Below are positions 36,493 to 45,341 of a stretch of 64,000 nucleotides of DNA, in pieces. The notes beneath the pieces are model-generated. The model did no database searches. It was not told the DNA's origin and worked only from the letters and a program-made list of their open reading frames with translations. Position 1 is the stretch's first letter. Every line of letters begins with the position of its first letter. The stretch comes from Halochromatium sp. (GTDB lineage Bacteria; Pseudomonadota; Gammaproteobacteria; Chromatiales; Chromatiaceae), in assembly GCA_010912705.1 (NCBI GenBank), contig POWB01000001.1:124001-188000 (forward strand), given 5' to 3'. Position numbers and translations under genes: made by a program.

Positions 36493-37310
36493 TCAGAAGT
36501 CGCTGAAGCCGGGCCAGGCGATGGCGATATCGCCATCATTGATGAGGCCAATCAGGTGTCCGTGGCCGACGGCCTCGCGCAGCAGCCGGCCTTCTTCTCC
36601 CCCTCTCAGCGCCCCTGCCACCAGCAGCGCAACAAGAGGCGAGCCATCCAGCGCATGAATCGGCGATGCAGAGCACAGAGCCAGCAGCTCGGCCGCCGTG
36701 ATGATCGCCGCGAGCGCACCGCCGATGGCGGCTTCTGCTGCAAGCGCGGCAGCCGATCGCGAGCCAAAGCGCCTTGGCGAATCGGCACATCGGCTAGGGC
36801 CCAAGTCAAGCTTGAACGACGGGATCTCGTTAAGCGACTTGCCTGGGCTGCGATCGGCTTCTGAACAGCCGCCTCGCGACGCTGATCCGCTTCCTCTGCA
36901 GCCGAAGCTGAGCCTAATGCCGAGGCTGAGCCCAATGCCAAATCTGGCTCGATCCTGCCGACAACGCCCTGCACTTCAGAGACATGCCAGGCCAGACTCA
37001 GGGGCTCAAGCCGCCTCATCAGCTGTACCATCAAGGCCGCATCCGAGCAGTGGTCCAGCGCATGATGAACGACCAGGCTGGCGCAGCGCGGATTCAGGCG
37101 AACCGAGCGGATCAATGGATCGATCTCGAGCGCAGCGCTGAGACGGTCGGCCAGCTCAGGCTCGCGCCGTAGCACTGGCAGCTGCAGTCGCGCCCGACCG
37201 GCGCTGCGGTGACGCAGACGCAGCTGCCAATCACGGCTGGTTAAAAGCGGCGTCAGCCCGAGAGCGCAGTGCCCAGGCTCGCTGGAGAGGCGTCGGCCCC
37301 CTGTCCGCAT
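36493..37310 (-). pseudogene. Frameshifted HMA-like protein, candidate FezC-type
   Basis: From ATG 37310 the frame reads an HMA-like domain: WQLRLRHRSAGRARLQLPVL, EIDPLIRSVRLNPRCASLVV, related to the N-terminal domain of the nearby ATPase (shared GR.RL...P). Beyond about 36830 this frame turns into Arg-rich sequence, while a neighbouring frame continues as a plausible hydrophobic C-terminus (AALAAEAAIGGALAAIITAAELLALC through SPLVALLVAGALRG) to the stop at 36493. One frameshift between 36720 and 36850 would join them. It may be a mutation or a sequencing error. Repeated GSASALGSASA lies near the break. Confidence 0.5.
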
Positions 37311-37533
37311 CTCAGAGCGCGGCTTGCTGGTGCGTATTGCGGCCCATCGTGACCGGTGCTTCCGATTGAACGTTGTCAAGCGACACCCCGTGTGGGCAGC
37401 GTCATGCAGGTTTGTTCCGACTGCATGTTCAAACTGGCTGTTTGGCGACATGTTCACGCCGGCGCTAACAGTCCCAAGTGACCCGGAGCGCATGGGAATG
37501 GATGGCCCGCGCGTCATGACCTGACCTGAGGTG

Positions 37534-38586
37534 CTAGTGCTCGGTCTGGGGTTCTCTCGCAGCAGGGTCACTAGCGATGCAGCGTTGATCACGACACTGT
37601 TGGACCTCAATGGTCAGGTGATCGAGGCCAGGAATTGCTCGCAGGCGTTCCTTGTAGGTCTCGACCGGCTGCGGAGCATGAGTGACCAGCGAAAGGATGC
37701 AGGCACGGCTGGCTGCGCCAATGCGCCAAAGATGCAGATCGGCGATCGCAAGATCTGGATCTGACTCGAGCGTGGTACGAATGCGGGCGGCGATCTCGCT
37801 ATGGTCCTCGGCGTCGAGCAGGGACCGGGCGCTGTCGCGGGCCAGGCTCCAAGACCAACTGCCGATCAAGGCGGCGCCGACCATCCCCATGACCGGATCG
37901 AGGAAACCCCAGCCGAACAGCATACCGGCCCCGAGCGCAGTGATCGCCAGCAAGGAGGTCATGGCATCGGCGAGCACATGCAGGTAGGCAGCACGCAGGT
38001 TGTGGTCCTTGTGCTCGGCGCCGTGCGGATGAGGGGGCGCGTGATAATGGTCATTATCAGGACCATGGTCGTGGGCATGTCCATGGCTATGTCCGTGATA
38101 ATGTCCGTGGCCATGATCGTGGCCACCACCCTGCGCCAAGATCCAAGCACTGGCCAGATTCACCAACAGCCCGAGACAGGCGACCAGCATCGCATCGGCA
38201 TAGCGGATCTCGATCGGTTGGAACAGCCGACTGATGGATTCGACCAGCATCCAGAGGGCACCCAGCCCGAGCAGCAGGGCGCTGCTGTAGCCGGCGAGGG
38301 TCGGAATCTTGCCCGTGCCGAAGGTGAAGCTCGGATGCTTGGCCCAACGCCGCGCGAGACCATAGGCGAAGACACTCAAGCCAAGCGCCGCCGCATGGCT
38401 GCCCATGTGCCAGCCGTCGGCCAGCAGCGCCATCGAGCCGGTCAGCCAGCCAGCGGTGAGTTCCACTATCATGGTCACCAGCGTCAGATAGACCACCCAA
38501 CGCGTTCTTCGCTCGGCCTTGAGCTCGGCGCTGGTGCTGAAATCGTGCTGGTGCTGCCAGGCGTCGACACTGTGGAATGGCATCAT
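37534..38586 (-). CDS. dmeF: Cation diffusion facilitator (DmeF-like metal exporter)
   Basis: 350 residues. Six membrane segments with the CDF metal-site patterns (LLADGWHMGSHAAALG; AYLHVLADAMTSLLA) and a long His-rich loop between helices IV and V (HDHGHGHYHGHSHGHAHDHG, about residues 153-195). The C-terminal cytoplasmic domain ends in a polar tail. DmeF-like CDFs export Co, Ni, Fe or Zn. It is the last gene in a leftward run from feoA, suggesting iron or cobalt export balancing Feo import. The start could also be the second Met. Confidence 0.85.
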   Translation of the reverse strand: MMPFHSVDAWQHQHDFSTSAELKAERRTRWVVYLTLVTMIVELTAGWLTGSMALLADGWHMGSHAAALGLSVFAYGLARRWAKHPSFTFGTGKIPTLAGYSSALLLGLGALWMLVESISRLFQPIEIRYADAMLVACLGLLVNLASAWILAQGGGHDHGHGHYHGHSHGHAHDHGPDNDHYHAPPHPHGAEHKDHNLRAAYLHVLADAMTSLLAITALGAGMLFGWGFLDPVMGMVGAALIGSWSWSLARDSARSLLDAEDHSEIAARIRTTLESDPDLAIADLHLWRIGAASRACILSLVTHAPQPVETYKERLRAIPGLDHLTIEVQQCRDQRCIASDPAAREPQTEH

Positions 38587-38595
38587 GGGGTCTCG

Positions 38596-38823
38596 TCAGC
38601 GTTCGATCGGTTCGTAGAGCTCCGGCGGGCTGAGGCCGCACTTGCTGCAGCCGCTGCTGCTGCAGAGCCCGCCAACGGGTAGCTTACGCACCCGGCCTTT
38701 GCGCTCCAAGACCTCGAGCATCGCCCGCAGCGCATCGGTATCGGCATCGAAGTGGTGCGCCATATCCTGCACAGAGACCCGCCGATGCTGGGCGATGTAT
38801 TGACTGAGCTGGGAGAGGATCAT
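38596..38823 (-). CDS. feoC: FeoC-like winged-helix protein with cysteine cluster
   Basis: 75 residues. An N-terminal winged helix (MILSQLSQYIAQHRRVSVQD, AHHFDADTDALRAMLEVLERKGRV) is followed by CSSSGCSKCG (cysteines at about residues 54, 59 and 62), the expected site for a [4Fe-4S] cluster in FeoC. It starts in the TGATG that ends feoB, so it is coupled. FeoC is thought to protect FeoB from proteolysis or sense iron or oxygen. Confidence 0.85.
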   Translation of the reverse strand: MILSQLSQYIAQHRRVSVQDMAHHFDADTDALRAMLEVLERKGRVRKLPVGGLCSSSGCSKCGLSPPELYEPIER

Positions 38824-41171
38824 CAGACTGCGTCGGTGGCCATCGCTCGGAACAGACGCCGCTTCTCGCGCATGCCCCACCAGCGCAGCGCCAAGATCAC
38901 GCTGATGAACAACGCCAACATGGCGCCGATCCAGCTCGCTGAGAGCGCTGGGTTGCGGGCAAAGATCGCGGCTTGATAGAAGACCGTCGCCGCGATGTAG
39001 GCGATGCCCGTGGTCCAGCCGGCGACGAACAGGGTCCATCCCAGGTTGGTCTCGCGGTAGACCGCGGCCAGTGCGGCCGTGCAGGGGAAGTACAGCAGAA
39101 TGAACAGCAGATAGGCGAAGGCCCCTGCGGCACCATCGAAGCGCGACTGCATGGCGCCGAAGATGCCTGTGGAGACGGCCTGCTCCTCCGCGGCCAGCGC
39201 CGGATCGCTCAGGTCGCCAACGGCGAGCCCAAGCGGATCACCCCAGCTGCCGAGTGCATCGCTCAGATTGGCGGGGATAGTCGCCAGCGACGCGCTGACA
39301 CCGCTCCAGAGATCGAAGGGTTCGACCGGCGCCTCGGCCTCACCGGCGGCAGCGGCGTCAGCTTGCGCCATCGCGCTGTACATCGAGTCCAGGGTGCCAA
39401 CCACCGCCTCCTTCGCCAGCACGCCGGTGAAGATGCCGACGGTTGCCGGCCAGTTCTCGGCGTCGAGACCCATGGGCGCGAAGGCCGGCGCAATACCACG
39501 CCCGACCTCGCTGAGCACCGATTGATCGCTGTCTTCGTTGCCGAAGCTGCCATCGGTGCCGAGCGCGTTAAGGAAGTTCAATACCAGAACCATCGGCACG
39601 ATGATCTTGCCGGCACGGAAGACGAAGCTATTCGTGCGCTCCCAGGTGCGTAGGCTCACGCCCTTGATTGTCGGCAGGTGATAGGCCGGCAGCTCCATGA
39701 CGAAGGGCGTGGTGGGGCCTTGCAACAGGGTGTTCTTCATGATCAGCCCGGTCAGCACGGCGATGGCGATGCCGATCAGATAGAGCCCGAAGACGACGTT
39801 TTGGCCGCCGATCGGGAAGAACGCGGCGGCAAACAAGGCGTAGACCGGCAGCCGGGCGCCGCAGGACATGAACGGCGCCATGACGATGGTCATGATGCGA
39901 TCGCGCTGTTGCTCGAGGGTGCGGGTCGCCATGATCGCCGGCACATTGCAGCCGAAGCCGACGATCAGCGGCACGAAAGATTTGCCGGGCAACCCGACCG
40001 CGCGCATCGCGCGATCCATGACGAAGGCCGCGCGCGCCATGTAGCCGCTGTCCTCAAGCATCGACAGGAACAGATAGAGCGCCGCGATCACGGGGATGAA
40101 GGTGGCGACCACTTGGATACCGCCGCCGACGCCGTTGGCGAGGACCACGATCAGCCACTCCGGTGCGCCGATGGCTGCCAGCCCTTCGGCCACGCCATCG
40201 ACGAAGAGGATGCCGGCAAAACCGTCAAAGAAATCGATGAAGGCACCACCGATGTTGATGGTGAACATGAACATCAGATACATCGCGGCGAGGAAGATCG
40301 GAATCCCCAGCGCACGATTGAGCATGACCTGATCGATGCGATCGGAGAGACTGCGCGAGACCTGGGCCTTGCGCTTCACCGCCGCGTTGCTGACGCGGTG
40401 GGCGAAGCCGTAGCGGCCGTCGGCGAGCAGGATGTCGACATCGTCTGGCAGCGCGTCGCGCAGGGCGTCCAGCTCCGCCGCGCTGACGCGATCGGCGCCG
40501 ATCGCCAGCGCGAGGTCGTCGCCTTCGAGCAGTCGCGAGGCGAGCCACCGCGGATCGGCGCCAGCCGCCTGCGCGGCACGCTCGAGCTTGGGCCGCAGTG
40601 CCGTGATGGCTTGCTCGAGTGCACCGTCATAGCGCAGCTCGGCGCCAGACAGCGGCTTCTCCACCACGGCCTTGGCCAGTGCCTGCTTCAGGGCTTTGAC
40701 GCCCTCGCGCTTGACCGCAACCACCGGCACCACCGGACAGCCAAGCTGCTCGGCAAGACGATCGATGTCGATCCGCAGGCCGGCCGCCTCAGCGGCATCC
40801 ATCATGTTGAGCGCGACCAGCATCGGCCGGCGCATCTCCAACAGCTGCGAGGTCAGGTAGAGGTTGCGCTCCAGATTGGAGGCATCGACGATATTGAGGA
40901 TCAGGTCGGCCTCGCCGCCGTGCACGTAATCGCGGGCGATCTTCTCGTCCAACGAGACGTCTTCGCTGGTCACATCCAGTGCATAGGTGCCCGGTAGGTC
41001 GACCAGCTCAAAGGTCGCATCCTCGAGCTGATAGCGGCCGATCTTGCGCTCGACCGTTACCCCGGGCCAGTTGCCGACCCGTTGCTTGGCGCCGGTGAGC
41101 GCATTGAACAGGGTGGTCTTGCCGCAGTTGGGGTTGCCAACCACGCCGATTCGATAGGGCTCGCTCATCAT
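38823..41171 (-). CDS. feoB: Ferrous iron transporter FeoB
   Basis: 782 residues. The N-terminal G domain has G1 GNPNCGKT (residues 12-19), G3 DLPGTYAL and NMMDAAEAAG (G4). Two Gate-type membrane regions follow with GFGCNVPAIMATRT and MSCGARLPVYALF. The C-terminal periplasmic/membrane part contains a Gly/Ala/Glu-rich insert (about residues 600-615). FeoB imports Fe2+ across the inner membrane. It overlaps feoA (ATGA, 41168-41171) and feoC (TGATG). It is complete and likely functional. Confidence 0.97.
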   Translation of the reverse strand: MMSEPYRIGVVGNPNCGKTTLFNALTGAKQRVGNWPGVTVERKIGRYQLEDATFELVDLPGTYALDVTSEDVSLDEKIARDYVHGGEADLILNIVDASNLERNLYLTSQLLEMRRPMLVALNMMDAAEAAGLRIDIDRLAEQLGCPVVPVVAVKREGVKALKQALAKAVVEKPLSGAELRYDGALEQAITALRPKLERAAQAAGADPRWLASRLLEGDDLALAIGADRVSAAELDALRDALPDDVDILLADGRYGFAHRVSNAAVKRKAQVSRSLSDRIDQVMLNRALGIPIFLAAMYLMFMFTINIGGAFIDFFDGFAGILFVDGVAEGLAAIGAPEWLIVVLANGVGGGIQVVATFIPVIAALYLFLSMLEDSGYMARAAFVMDRAMRAVGLPGKSFVPLIVGFGCNVPAIMATRTLEQQRDRIMTIVMAPFMSCGARLPVYALFAAAFFPIGGQNVVFGLYLIGIAIAVLTGLIMKNTLLQGPTTPFVMELPAYHLPTIKGVSLRTWERTNSFVFRAGKIIVPMVLVLNFLNALGTDGSFGNEDSDQSVLSEVGRGIAPAFAPMGLDAENWPATVGIFTGVLAKEAVVGTLDSMYSAMAQADAAAAGEAEAPVEPFDLWSGVSASLATIPANLSDALGSWGDPLGLAVGDLSDPALAAEEQAVSTGIFGAMQSRFDGAAGAFAYLLFILLYFPCTAALAAVYRETNLGWTLFVAGWTTGIAYIAATVFYQAAIFARNPALSASWIGAMLALFISVILALRWWGMREKRRLFRAMATDAV

Positions 41172-41395
41172 CGCAGCTCCACTTGGATGGTCTCTGCCTC
41201 ACCGCGGCGCAAGCTGAGCTTGAAGCCACGCAGCTGGATCTCGACCGGATCACCCATGGGCGCGACCCGGCTGATACTGAATTCCGTGCCTGGGGTCAGG
41301 CCCATCGACAGGAGCTTCTTGCGGTAAGGGCGGCCGCCTTCGGCAAAGCCGGCAACGATGCCGGTCTCGCCCACGGCCATGTCTTTCAGATTCAT
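41168..41395 (-). CDS. feoA: FeoA
   Basis: 75 residues, one SH3-like FeoA domain: MAVGETGIVAGF, KKLLSMGLTPGTEFSI, VEIQLRGFKLSLRRGEAETI. AGGAG lies 10 bases upstream. It overlaps feoB by ATGA. FeoA binds and modulates FeoB. Confidence 0.93.
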   Translation of the reverse strand: MNLKDMAVGETGIVAGFAEGGRPYRKKLLSMGLTPGTEFSISRVAPMGDPVEIQLRGFKLSLRRGEAETIQVELR

Positions 41396-41450
41396 TGTGT
41401 TGTGCTCCTAAGTGGTGCCCTTGGTGGCTGGCCATGACCATGACCGCTAA

Positions 41451-41473
41451 CCTGAATCTCATGCGACTCATTT
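41451..41473. promoter_or_regulatory. Candidate Fur box upstream of feoA
   Basis: Read leftward, AAATGAGTCGCATGAGATTC carries two TGAG/ATGAG half-sites spaced as in Fur operators, about 55-75 bases before the feoA start and between the two feoA-type genes. The match is degenerate. Confidence 0.42.
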
Positions 41474-41501
41474 TCCTAGGTGCAGCGGGTTGGGAGCCGC
41501 T

Positions 41502-41744
41502 TCAGGCTGGGGCGACGATGATCTTAGTGGCCATGCCACCACCAAGTGCGATTCGCGCCTGATCGCGCAAGACCACCAGACCGCCGCCCTGGCGCTGCAG
41601 CACGCATAGCTCACTGCCGATGTTCAGCCCCAGGTCTGTCAGCCGACGATCGAGGCTGCGGCCGGCCCGCAGTCCGACCACCCGCACGCGCTGGCCCTCA
41701 TCGGCCATAGCGAGGGCGAAGGCGGACGTTGGTTGGTCTTTCAT
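41502..41744 (-). CDS. feoA: Second FeoA-domain protein
   Basis: 80 residues with the FeoA SH3-like pattern: GQRVRVVGLRAGRSLDRRLTDLG, IGSELCVLQRQGGGLVVLRD, RIALGGGMATKIIV. It lies 106 bases upstream of the feoA-feoB-feoC set in the same direction. Two FeoA paralogues beside one FeoB are common in some lineages and may act as a heteromeric regulator. The region upstream (41745-41967) contains a tandem CGGGCTATCCGCT pair and no gene. Confidence 0.88.
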   Translation of the reverse strand: MKDQPTSAFALAMADEGQRVRVVGLRAGRSLDRRLTDLGLNIGSELCVLQRQGGGLVVLRDQARIALGGGMATKIIVAPA

Positions 41745-41967
41745 CTCGGTAAGTCCAGTGAGGCGGTTTGGTCAGTGGCAACTCGATGCGCACTATATCG
41801 CAAACGCGAACGTATCGCAATACGATTAGCACCTGAAGCGGGACTCGATGGCTTGCAAGCTTTTCCGGGGTGGCGCCGCGCCATGATTGCTAGGTTCGGA
41901 CCACGAGAGTGTGCGAGCCACGAGCGATGCCGAATGATCCGTTCGGGCTATCCGCTCGGGCTATCCG

Positions 41968-42819
41968 CTATGAGGCAGCAGAGACGACAGGCACCATCAC
42001 CGGCTGCCCACCAACCTCACCTCGGATCACCTTGATCCCATAGGCCGCGCCGACAGCCTCGGATGCGAGCACATCCATGCGACCGGTGGTGACTGCTGCA
42101 CGCGGTCCCAACAGCAGGAAGCGGTCGGCGAAGCGCAGGGCGAGATTCAGATCGTGCAGGACGACCAAGGTGATGAGCGCATGCGCGCGCGTCAGCGCCT
42201 GGATGCTCTGTAACACGGCGATCTGGTTGCGCAGATCGAGATGATTCACCGGCTCATCGAGCAGCAACAGCCGTGGCTCTTGAACCAGCGCGCGCGCGAT
42301 CACCACCTTCTGCAGCTCGCCGCCACTGAGGCGACCGACGCGCCGGCCGCTCAGCGGCGCTAGCCCAAGATCACAGAGCATCGTATCGACCATCGCCAAA
42401 TCGCGCTCGCTTGGCTGCAGCCCGAGATGCGGCAGACGACCGAGCAGCACCGCCTCGAACACTGTCACCGGCGCGATCTCGGTCATCTGCGGCAGATAGG
42501 CGATGCGCTGCGCCCGCTCGCGCCGGCTCAGCGCGCTCAAATCAGTGGTATCGATGCCAATCCGGCCTTGCTTGCACGGCAAGAGTCCCGCGATGAGCTT
42601 GAGCAGGGTTGATTTGCCGACGCCATTCGGACCCAGTACCGCAAGCAGCTCGCCAGAGGCGACCGACAGATTCAGCTGGTCCAGCAGCAGCGGACGGCGG
42701 TTGCCGACAGCACTGTCGGCAGAGACGTCACAGAAAGCACCACGAGCGCCATGTCGCCCCACCGCCTTGCTCGAAGTGCCCCGCGCATAGGAAAAAGAGA
42801 GTCGGTCGATCTCGAGCAT
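41968..42819 (-). CDS. Iron/siderophore-type ABC transporter ATP-binding protein
   Basis: 283 residues. Walker A GPNGVGKST, signature LSGGELQKV, Walker B LLLLDEP and the H-loop LHDLNLAL are all present, typical of the FepC/FecE/BtuD class. A small insert in the first 30 residues (GTSSKAVGRHGARG...) is unusual. It is the last gene of the receptor-methyltransferase-binding protein-permease-ATPase set. Substrate may be a ferric siderophore, corrinoid or other chelate. Confidence 0.9.
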   Translation of the reverse strand: MLEIDRLSFSYARGTSSKAVGRHGARGAFCDVSADSAVGNRRPLLLDQLNLSVASGELLAVLGPNGVGKSTLLKLIAGLLPCKQGRIGIDTTDLSALSRRERAQRIAYLPQMTEIAPVTVFEAVLLGRLPHLGLQPSERDLAMVDTMLCDLGLAPLSGRRVGRLSGGELQKVVIARALVQEPRLLLLDEPVNHLDLRNQIAVLQSIQALTRAHALITLVVLHDLNLALRFADRFLLLGPRAAVTTGRMDVLASEAVGAAYGIKVIRGEVGGQPVMVPVVSAAS

Positions 42820-42824
42820 CGCGG

Positions 42825-44027
42825 TCAGCGCCGTTGGCGCAGCAGGAGCACCAGCAACAGCGGTGCACCGAGCAGCGCGGTGACTGCCCCAACCGGCAGC
42901 ATCACCGGCGCAATCAGCACCCGCGCCAAGGTATCGGCGCCGAGTAGGATCAGCGCCCCGGCGAGCGCCGAGAACGGCAGCAGAAAGCGCTGATCACCAC
43001 CGATCAGCAGGCGGATCAGATGCGGCGCGATCAGCCCGATGAAGCCGATCACGCCGAGAAAAGCGGTGGTGATCGCGGCCAGCGCGGCGGCTGCGGCCGT
43101 ACCGATCAACCGTTGTCGGGCAACCGAGACCCCGAGTCCGCGGGCAAGATCATCACCCCAGGCGAGCGCGTTGTAATGCCAAGCCGCACGCAGCGGCCAG
43201 ACCCCAATCGCGACCAGCGCCGCCGCAAGCCAAGCCACCTCGGACCAGCCGGCGCGGCCAAGATCGCCGAAGGTCCAGAACAGGGTCGCCGCGGCCTGGG
43301 TGTCGGAGGCGAAGTATTGAACGATCATGGTCGCCGCGCTGGCAAAGGCGCCGAGGGCGATGCCGGCCAAGACCACCGCCTCAGGGGTCAGGCCGCGCAG
43401 CGTTCCGATCATTAGGATCAGCGCTGCAGCGCCGAGACCACCGGCTAGTGCCAAGCCAACCACACTCATCGGCGCCTGCAGGGTCATGGCTTCGGTACCC
43501 ACCGCATGCAGCGCACCGGCATCGAAGAGCACGATGGCACAGGTCGCGCCAAGTGCGGCCCCTTGCGAGATGCCGAGGGTAAAGGGCGAGGCCAGCGGAT
43601 TGCGCAGCAGCCCTTGCAGCACGGCCCCAGCCAGACCCAAGGAGGCGCCGGCCAGCAAGGCTGCACTCACTCGCGGCAGGCGCAAGCTCCAGATCACCTG
43701 CGCGGCGACCAGCTGCTCCTGATCCGCTGGCGATGGGCCGGCCAGCAATGCCGCTGCGACCGCGCTCGGGCCAAGCTGGTAGGAGCCGCTGCCGAGCGCA
43801 ATGAGCAGCAGCAGCGCGAGCGCGGCGAGCATGGCCAGCCCGAGCAGCAGCCGCTGCTGGAGCAAACGCTGGTAGGCTCGACGCGGCGACGGAGCCGCAT
43901 CATCCGCTTGAACAGCTGACGGTTTGGCAAGTGCCTGCACCAGAATGTTCAACCGAAAACCTGAGGTGGTTGCTCGGATAGGTCGATCGCGAGGGATGTC
44001 AGTCGCCAGGGTGCGGTAGCGGGTCAA
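42825..44027 (-). CDS. FecCD-type ABC transporter permease
   Basis: 400 residues. The first 55 or so are polar; membrane helices begin at LLGLAMLAALALLLLIALGSG. FecCD landmarks: RLPRVSAALLAGASLGLAGAVLQGLLRNPLASP, GISQGAALGA, TFGDLGRAGW and FIGLIAPHLIRLLIGGDQR. The annotated start overlaps the binding-protein gene by 29 bases; a later start is possible. It forms the channel with the ATPase 5 bases downstream. Confidence 0.92.
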   Translation of the reverse strand: MTRYRTLATDIPRDRPIRATTSGFRLNILVQALAKPSAVQADDAAPSPRRAYQRLLQQRLLLGLAMLAALALLLLIALGSGSYQLGPSAVAAALLAGPSPADQEQLVAAQVIWSLRLPRVSAALLAGASLGLAGAVLQGLLRNPLASPFTLGISQGAALGATCAIVLFDAGALHAVGTEAMTLQAPMSVVGLALAGGLGAAALILMIGTLRGLTPEAVVLAGIALGAFASAATMIVQYFASDTQAAATLFWTFGDLGRAGWSEVAWLAAALVAIGVWPLRAAWHYNALAWGDDLARGLGVSVARQRLIGTAAAAALAAITTAFLGVIGFIGLIAPHLIRLLIGGDQRFLLPFSALAGALILLGADTLARVLIAPVMLPVGAVTALLGAPLLLVLLLRQRR

Positions 44028-45162
44028 CCTCGCCGGTCAGCAGGTCAACCCGCGCGAATCCCGGCTGGCTCTCCTGCCCCTCTGCACGCAGACGCGCATA
44101 GAGTGGCTCGCCATAGAAGTCGCGGTAGATCGCATCCGCCTTGGCGACCGGATCAAACGCCGGGAACTGCTCCGGATAGAGCCGCGACGCCATGAACCAG
44201 GCGTTGATCAAGGCATGCTCAACGTTGGTGTTATAGGCATTGAATGGCAAGGTCGCGAAGACCTGACCGCGCTGCACCGCATCCAGCGCCGCGAACAGCC
44301 CCGGATTGATCGCAACCTCTTTCAGCACCGCCGGCAGGCCGCCGCCGTCGATGAAGAGGACGGGCGGGTTCCAGGCCAGCAACTGTTCGAGATCGATAAA
44401 GCGATGCCCAGATTCTGCGATTCGGTCAGCGAGGTTGTCGGCACCGGCCCAGCGCAGCGGCAGATGGCCCGCCTGGGTGCTGGCCAGCCCCTGCTGACCC
44501 TTGAGACTGATACCGCCGATGTAGGCCGGCACGGGCTCGACATCCGCCACCCGGGTCGCCAGCTCGGCGAGTGAGGCATCGATGGCGTCGAGCAGCGCCT
44601 CGGCACGCGCTTGGCGCCCGAGTGGCTCCGCCAATCGCCGCAGCGAGTCGGCAAAGACCGGCAGCTGCAGCTCGCCGATGTCGCCGTAGCTGAGCAGCAG
44701 CACCGGGATGCCTGCGCGCTGCTCCAGCATCCGCAGCTGCTGCTCGTCGAGCGTGACGGCCACCGCTAGGTCGGGTTTGACCATCAGCAGCCGCTCCAGA
44801 TCCGGCAGACGCCCCACACCACCCGGGCCGATCACCGGCAGCGTTTCGCTCAGCTCACCCAGCATCAAGGTATAGGGCCGACCGCTCGGGCCGCGCTGCT
44901 CCATCGCCTCGATCGCGCAGAGCCCGTCGGTCGCGTTCAGATAAACCAGCAGTCGCAACGCACCCGGACCAAGCGCGACCACTTGCAAGGGCGACTGAGT
45001 CGATGGCGGTTGCGGCGCAGCAGCCGAACCAGGCGTGTCAGCCGCAATCACTTCCAGCGGCAGCAAGGCCGACACGCTCGACAAGGACAGCAGTGCAGCC
45101 CCTCTTAGAAACGCACGCCGACCCAGACCGCATCCAACCGCTCGATTTCTGGCTTGCCTCAT
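43999..45162 (-). CDS. Periplasmic binding protein of the Fe-chelate ABC transporter (Tat signal)
   Basis: 387 residues with a twin-arginine signal (GLGRRAFLRGAALLSLSS, about residues 12-30), suggesting export in folded form. The mature part is FecB/BtuF-like: PLQVVALGPGALRLLVYLNA, LPDLERLLMVKPDLAVA, LLLSYGDIGELQLP and LEQLLAWNPPVLFIDGG. The ligand is not evident. A spacer of 180 bases with degenerate CTAGCCAGCC repeats (45255-45330) separates it from the methyltransferase gene. Confidence 0.88.
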   Translation of the reverse strand: MRQARNRAVGCGLGRRAFLRGAALLSLSSVSALLPLEVIAADTPGSAAAPQPPSTQSPLQVVALGPGALRLLVYLNATDGLCAIEAMEQRGPSGRPYTLMLGELSETLPVIGPGGVGRLPDLERLLMVKPDLAVAVTLDEQQLRMLEQRAGIPVLLLSYGDIGELQLPVFADSLRRLAEPLGRQARAEALLDAIDASLAELATRVADVEPVPAYIGGISLKGQQGLASTQAGHLPLRWAGADNLADRIAESGHRFIDLEQLLAWNPPVLFIDGGGLPAVLKEVAINPGLFAALDAVQRGQVFATLPFNAYNTNVEHALINAWFMASRLYPEQFPAFDPVAKADAIYRDFYGEPLYARLRAEGQESQPGFARVDLLTGEVDPLPHPGD

Positions 45163-45341
45163 GATGATCTCCGGTCCAGGGGCACGCAGCGAACAAGGAG
45201 CACAATATTACAAAATCCATAAGCGTATGACTACTCGCCCAGCTCACCGCGTCACCAATCAGCCGCAGCCAGCGCCCTTGCCCTAGCCAGCCCCGGCCTT
45301 AGCCTGCGCTCTAGCCAGCCCTGGCCAGCGCTCTTCTAGCT

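Noticed and set aside
39678-40997. 439-codon plus-strand frame rich in Asp, Glu, His and Arg
   Set aside because: It is antisense to feoB; the composition is the mirror of FeoB codons and no start signal is seen.
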